NCBI RefSeq assembly: GCF_003432115.1
Contig: NZ_QWDC01000002.1
Location: forward strand, 1,144,878 to 1,208,877
Length of the DNA stretch: 64,000 nt
Direction: 5' to 3'
From: Mucilaginibacter conchicola
GTDB taxonomy: Bacteria; Bacteroidota; Bacteroidia; Sphingobacteriales; Sphingobacteriaceae
Shown: positions 59,961 to 64,000 of the stretch, in pieces
Layout of the letters: each line of letters begins with the position of its first letter
Numbering within the stretch: the first letter of the stretch is position 1
Notes under the pieces: model-generated
The model's database searches: none
What the model was told of the DNA's origin: nothing
Seen by the model: only the letters and a program-made list of their open reading frames with translations
Translations under genes and position numbers: made by a program

Positions 59961-62900
59961 TTAGAATGATAAATTAACGCCTATGTTAACAACTTTACTT
60001 TGTGGTACCTGTAAACCGTTGTCATCAGTTGTTTCAGGGTCCACGGCGTATTGTTTAAGGTTATCAACCGAGAACAGGTTGTACCCGTTAACGTAGAACC
60101 TTGCCCTCTTAATTTTGGCTTTTGCCAGTATACCGGCAGGTAAAGTGTAACCAATTTCTATGGTACGTGCACGAATGTAGCGTACACTGTGTAGCCAGAA
60201 AGTTGAGTTGGTTTGTCCGTTAGGCATGTTCCTGTCCGGGTCCGGATTAAGCGCGTAGCTCGAGTACCCAAAGCCAGGGTTTGTCCTGTTTGGCGGGTAT
60301 TTGCCAGGTATCCATGCACTGTTCAGATCGTACGGATCAGCACGGTGCCATCTGTCGGCAAATATGGTGTTAAAGTTACCACCGTTTTGGAACGCCCAGC
60401 GTGTTTCGTAGTTCTGGAACCAGGTATAGCCCGCACCACCCGAGAAATCGGCATGGAAATCAAAGCCTTTATATGCAAGCCCTATTGATAAACCGAAGTT
60501 AATGTTTGGCTGCGTACCATAACCAAAACCAATTGGGCGCTCGTCATAAACATCTATCTTACCATCACCATTTTGGTCTTTATAGATCAAATCGCCGGGT
60601 AATAAGCTACGGTTACCTTTAGTATCCATATTTACGGGGTAATTATTGATCTCTTCCTGAGATTTAAATTGACCAATAACCTGGTAGCCCCAGTCTATGT
60701 GCGAGTACCTGTTCTCGGTAGAGTTGCGGTACTGATCCCACGAGTTAAAGAACAGTGGATTATAGCTTTGCAGATTTTTTTGACGACTGTATGAGAAGTT
60801 ACCGCCAATGTTATATTTCACATCGCCAATGTTTGAGTTGTAAGAAAGGGCTACATCGAAACCCGACTGTGCATCACTGCTGGCATTTTCTTGTGGTAGA
60901 TCATAACCCAATTCTTTTGGTATAATTACGTCATTACGAGGGCCTAACAAACCTGTGCGTTTCCTGTAGAAGTACTCGGCCGAACCCGATAACTTGCTGT
61001 TGAACATGGCAAAATCAAAACCAACGTTAGTGATCTTGCTTCGCAGCCACGATACGCGGGTAACAGGTATGCCCTTATCGCGCGATACGATGATAGAGTT
61101 ACCATCTAAAATTGCCGTGCCGTTGTTGTCAAGGTTGTAGTTGTAACCTGTTAAGTAGGCATAAGGTGGCACGATGGTTTGGGTAGGATCATTAGGGTTA
61201 CGGGCATCACCCAGGATACCGTATGAACCTCTGATCTTTAAATCATTAAGAATACTGTTCTCGCCAAGTAGTTTTTTCACAAAACCTTCTTCGGTGATCC
61301 TCCAACCGGCAGATACGCCAGGGAAATAACCTACACGTTTATCTGGTGCAAAAAGGTATGATGCATCTCGCCTGCCAGAGAACTGAATGTAATATTTATT
61401 GGCATAATTGTAATCTATCTGTGCAACATAACCTAATCTCGATTCTTTATTATCCCTGTCCTGGTATTGGTCGGCAGTTGGGAAATAAATTAAAGGCAGG
61501 TTGTTTGAAATTGGCGAAGCGTGGATCCAGTTACGTAAGTGCTGCAGCTCTATACGCTCGGCCACAAACGTACCGGCTATGGTATGCTTACCAAAGGTGT
61601 TGTTGTAGTTTAACTGTAATTGCGATGTTTTGTTAAACTCTTTTATCTGCTCGCGCTCGCGCCAAGGGTTGGTACTACCGCCGGTTACTTTGTACTCGTT
61701 AGAAGCAGGCAGGTAAGTGTATGCGTTATATGTGTACTCCTGGTTATTCAACAGGAAATCTTCTACATAATAAGAATACAAGCCTTTTAAAGTTAAACCT
61801 TTAACGCCCGGTATATCATACTCGGCACCAAAGTTGGCCTGCAATACGCGCCTGTCGCTATGGAAAACACCCGAAAGCTTTTTGTTAAGGAAAGCATAGT
61901 TTGATTCGGTGTGGCCAATATCATTCAGATAGTCAGGATTATCATTAGCGTAAGGGCGCTCTAAAGGCGTGTTCCTTAAAACGGCAAATTTAGCCAGGCC
62001 ATAGTCATCAAGCCCCGGTACACCAGGGTTTTCAACCGTTTCGATACGGCCGTTGATGTTAACGTTTGCGCGTAAACCGGTTGCCAGTTTTACCGCAATG
62101 TTTGATTGGATGTTAGAGCGTTTAAACTCATACTCTTTACCCAATTGCGAGTTTTGGTACAGGTTTGTTGCCGATACATAGTAGTTAACCCTGTCACTCG
62201 CGCCAGAGAAGTTGGCATTTACCGAGTTAAGTGGCGCATTGTTATTGCTTTTTAAAATATAATCGCGCCAGTTAAAGCTTCTGTAGCCCGGCTCAGTACC
62301 GGCTTTATATTTATCAAGCTCTGCAGGGGTTATAGATGTAGTACGATCGGTGTTCATCTGTGCATCAGCCAGGTAGAACATGTAATCATACGCGTTTGTA
62401 GCTACATTAGGGAACCTGTAAAAGTTTTGGAACCCGGTATAAGCGTCAATATTGATGCGCGCCTCGCCCGATCCTTTTTTAGTGGTTACCACCACCACAC
62501 CATTTGCCGCCTGTACACCGTAAATAGCTGCCGAAGCATCTTTTAGTACGGTTACGCTGGCAATATCATTTGATGCAAGGTTGTTAAACGCGGTAACGTT
62601 CTGTTGTACACCATCAATTACGTAAAGCGGTGTACCCATGTTACGGATCTGGATGTTGGCCGTTGCACCAGGGCGGCCTTCAGACTGCCTGAAACTTACA
62701 CCCGCAATTTTACCTGCAAGCGCCGTACTAACGGTTGAACCCGCGTGTACCCTTTCAATATCTTTACTGGTGGTACTGGCAATTGAACCCGTAATTGATT
62801 CTTTACGCTGCGAGGTGAAACCCGTAACAACAACCTCTTGTAATGATGAGTTGCTGGCTTTTAAACGTACTTTAATGTTGGTTTGGCCATTAAGGGGGAT

Positions 62901-63215
62901 TTCCTGAGAAACAAACCCAACATAAGTAAATAGTAATACGGTGCCGGTTGATGGCACGTTTAAGCTAAAGTTACCGTTAACATCGGTACTTGTACCGCTT
63001 TGTGAACCCTGCACCCTTACTGCAACGCCGGGTAACACAAGGTTTGCTGTATCGGTTACCGTACCGGTAACTTTTACGGTTTGTGCCTTTGCTCCCTGCG
63101 AGAACATTAAGCTCCCTAATAAAAGGGTGGCTAACGCCGCTTTAGGATACCATTTGCCGCCGGGCAATCGCAAAAGGGCGTAACCCAGTTGCCTGAGAAG
63201 TAGAAGTTTGCTCAT
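59961..63215 (-). CDS. SusC-like TonB-dependent transporter (GH2 locus)
   Basis: A 1084-residue importer with an unusually long N-terminal export region (about 45 residues, ending GAKAQ), carboxypeptidase-regulatory-like domain (about 47-125), plug starting at SLQEVVVTGFTSQRK and a beta-barrel ending in Phe. It heads a minus-strand operon with SusD, DUF3823 and GH2 genes. The divergent sensor gene at 63408 is its likely regulator. The substrate may be a galactose-, mannose- or glucuronate-bearing glycan. Confidence 0.95.
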   Translation of the reverse strand: MSKLLLLRQLGYALLRLPGGKWYPKAALATLLLGSLMFSQGAKAQTVKVTGTVTDTANLVLPGVAVRVQGSQSGTSTDVNGNFSLNVPSTGTVLLFTYVGFVSQEIPLNGQTNIKVRLKASNSSLQEVVVTGFTSQRKESITGSIASTTSKDIERVHAGSTVSTALAGKIAGVSFRQSEGRPGATANIQIRNMGTPLYVIDGVQQNVTAFNNLASNDIASVTVLKDASAAIYGVQAANGVVVVTTKKGSGEARINIDAYTGFQNFYRFPNVATNAYDYMFYLADAQMNTDRTTSITPAELDKYKAGTEPGYRSFNWRDYILKSNNNAPLNSVNANFSGASDRVNYYVSATNLYQNSQLGKEYEFKRSNIQSNIAVKLATGLRANVNINGRIETVENPGVPGLDDYGLAKFAVLRNTPLERPYANDNPDYLNDIGHTESNYAFLNKKLSGVFHSDRRVLQANFGAEYDIPGVKGLTLKGLYSYYVEDFLLNNQEYTYNAYTYLPASNEYKVTGGSTNPWREREQIKEFNKTSQLQLNYNNTFGKHTIAGTFVAERIELQHLRNWIHASPISNNLPLIYFPTADQYQDRDNKESRLGYVAQIDYNYANKYYIQFSGRRDASYLFAPDKRVGYFPGVSAGWRITEEGFVKKLLGENSILNDLKIRGSYGILGDARNPNDPTQTIVPPYAYLTGYNYNLDNNGTAILDGNSIIVSRDKGIPVTRVSWLRSKITNVGFDFAMFNSKLSGSAEYFYRKRTGLLGPRNDVIIPKELGYDLPQENASSDAQSGFDVALSYNSNIGDVKYNIGGNFSYSRQKNLQSYNPLFFNSWDQYRNSTENRYSHIDWGYQVIGQFKSQEEINNYPVNMDTKGNRSLLPGDLIYKDQNGDGKIDVYDERPIGFGYGTQPNINFGLSIGLAYKGFDFHADFSGGAGYTWFQNYETRWAFQNGGNFNTIFADRWHRADPYDLNSAWIPGKYPPNRTNPGFGYSSYALNPDPDRNMPNGQTNSTFWLHSVRYIRARTIEIGYTLPAGILAKAKIKRARFYVNGYNLFSVDNLKQYAVDPETTDDNGLQVPQSKVVNIGVNLSF

Positions 63216-63367
63216 AATGGTTATTAATTAAATTGGTTTATGTGATTATAAATGTCTGGGAGACGGGTTTAAATCACAGTGTAAAGGAAAGCCATTTTGT
63301 TTACCATTAATTAATCAAATCTTCTCAATACTTAGTTAAAACGTATCATTTTTAGCTGAAAAGAAAT

Positions 63368-63400
63368 TGCTTAAACAGAATATATATATTTGTTTAAGCA
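63368..63400. promoter_or_regulatory. Inverted repeat over the promoter of the sensor gene
   Basis: TGCTTAAACA (63368-63377) and TGTTTAAGCA (63391-63400) form a perfect 10-bp inverted repeat with a 13-base A/T spacer. A -7 element TATATTTG (63385-63392) lies between and partly inside the arms, so binding would cover the start of transcription. Confidence 0.5.
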
Positions 63401-63407
63401 CACCAAT

Positions 63408-64000
63408 TTGAAACCACTTTTACTCTTTTTACTTATCTGGCTTGCATTGCCGGGCTACGGCCATGCGCAACCGCACTACTTTAAGCACTACCAGGTTGAG
63501 CAAGGCTTATCGCACAATACCGTGTATTGTATTATACAGGATAAGCGCGGCTTTTTGTGGTTTGGTACTAAGGATGGGCTTAACAGATTTGACGGGTACA
63601 CCTATAAAACTTTTAGGCACGACCCGCGCGACGCAAAAAGCATCTCTAACAATATTGTACACGCTTTAAGTACTGATGCCGAGGGTAACCTGTGGGTGGG
63701 TACTGATAATGGCTTAGATCGTTATGATTTTAAGACCGAGGATTTTGATCATGTTTACCACGATAGCCGGCAGGGGGTAAGAAGCATAACGCAGGATGAA
63801 AATAATAACTGCTGGTTTGTAACCGGCGAGGCGCTTATGCGCTTCAATAAGAAAACCGGTATTTCAACAGATTATTTGCCTAAACGGCAGTTTGAGGCTA
63901 CATCAATAGCAATAAACAATGGCGATATATGGGTAACCACTTCGCGCGGAACGCTTGAGAAACTTAACCCGGCAAGGGGCACTTTTAAAAGCTATAACCT
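63408..64000 (+). CDS. Hybrid two-component sensor, N-terminal part (cut by window end)
   Basis: An open frame of 197 codons runs off the right edge. From a TTG at 63408 the product has a signal peptide (KPLLLFLLIWLALPGYGHAQ), then YFKHYQVEQGLSHNTVY and repeated propeller blades (GFLWFGTKDGLNRFDGY, NLWVGTDNGLDRYDF), typical of the periplasmic sensor of hybrid two-component regulators. No in-frame ATG exists near the start, and a stop lies at 63372; TTG at 63390 is the other candidate. Kinase and regulator domains would be outside the window, so the full class is inferred. It is divergent from the SusC gene and probably controls it. Confidence 0.85.
   Translation, partial: MKPLLLFLLIWLALPGYGHAQPHYFKHYQVEQGLSHNTVYCIIQDKRGFLWFGTKDGLNRFDGYTYKTFRHDPRDAKSISNNIVHALSTDAEGNLWVGTDNGLDRYDFKTEDFDHVYHDSRQGVRSITQDENNNCWFVTGEALMRFNKKTGISTDYLPKRQFEATSIAINNGDIWVTTSRGTLEKLNPARGTFKSYN

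Overview
The window is chromosomal DNA of a Bacteroidota bacterium, most likely a soil or plant-associated Sphingobacteriaceae (Mucilaginibacter-like; this is inference). The evidence is four SusC/SusD outer-membrane pairs, lipoproteins with a Cys-Lys-Lys start, Bacteroidota-type -7 elements (TAnnTTTG) and many secreted glycoside hydrolases. I see no insertion sequence, phage gene or CRISPR array.

Region 1 (125-18028) pairs arabinose release with hydroxyproline catabolism. It holds an esterase, two GH127 beta-L-arabinofuranosidases, a GH51 alpha-L-arabinofuranosidase and, in one orientation, the whole trans-4-hydroxyproline route: epimerase, FAD D-hydroxyproline dehydrogenase, pyrroline-hydroxycarboxylate deaminase and 2-oxoglutarate-semialdehyde dehydrogenase. 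An AraC regulator, an Xaa-Pro aminopeptidase and a DUF885 peptidase lie among them. The set fits use of hydroxyproline-rich plant wall glycoproteins such as extensins. A 13-base motif (GGTTAAAATATKG) recurs before the deaminase, dehydrogenase and regulator genes.

Region 2 (18103-31224) looks like an aminophosphonate locus: a FAD oxidoreductase of the phosphonate-neighbourhood type, a DUF5690 transporter, a PhnX-like hydrolase, an XRE-cupin regulator, a PhnZ-like HD oxygenase, then SusC/SusD and an alkaline-phosphatase-superfamily enzyme. ApbE and a Gfo/Idh/MocA oxidoreductase follow. Operator-like TAAACnnnGTTTA sites, phased every 20 bp, sit at its three promoter regions.

Region 3 (31229-43601) is a beta-glucan (laminarin-type) utilization locus: a membrane-bound LuxR-type sensor-regulator, SusC, SusD, two PKD lipoproteins and two GH16 enzymes. 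Region 4 (43803-52695) is a starch locus: a DUF6377 regulator, SusC, SusD, SusE-like protein and GH13 amylase.

Region 5 (52863-55370) is the most unusual part: a Ro60 (TROVE) protein gene followed on the same strand by seven tandem Y-RNA-like non-coding RNAs. All share a Ro-binding-type double helix with a compensating 8-bp inner stem. They carry three kinds of top module: none, tRNA-like with T arm before D arm (circularly permuted), or tRNA-like parts in ordinary order.

Region 6 (55403-64000) is a fourth polysaccharide locus on the minus strand (SusC, SusD, DUF3823 lipoprotein, GH2) with a divergent hybrid two-component sensor that runs off the right edge.
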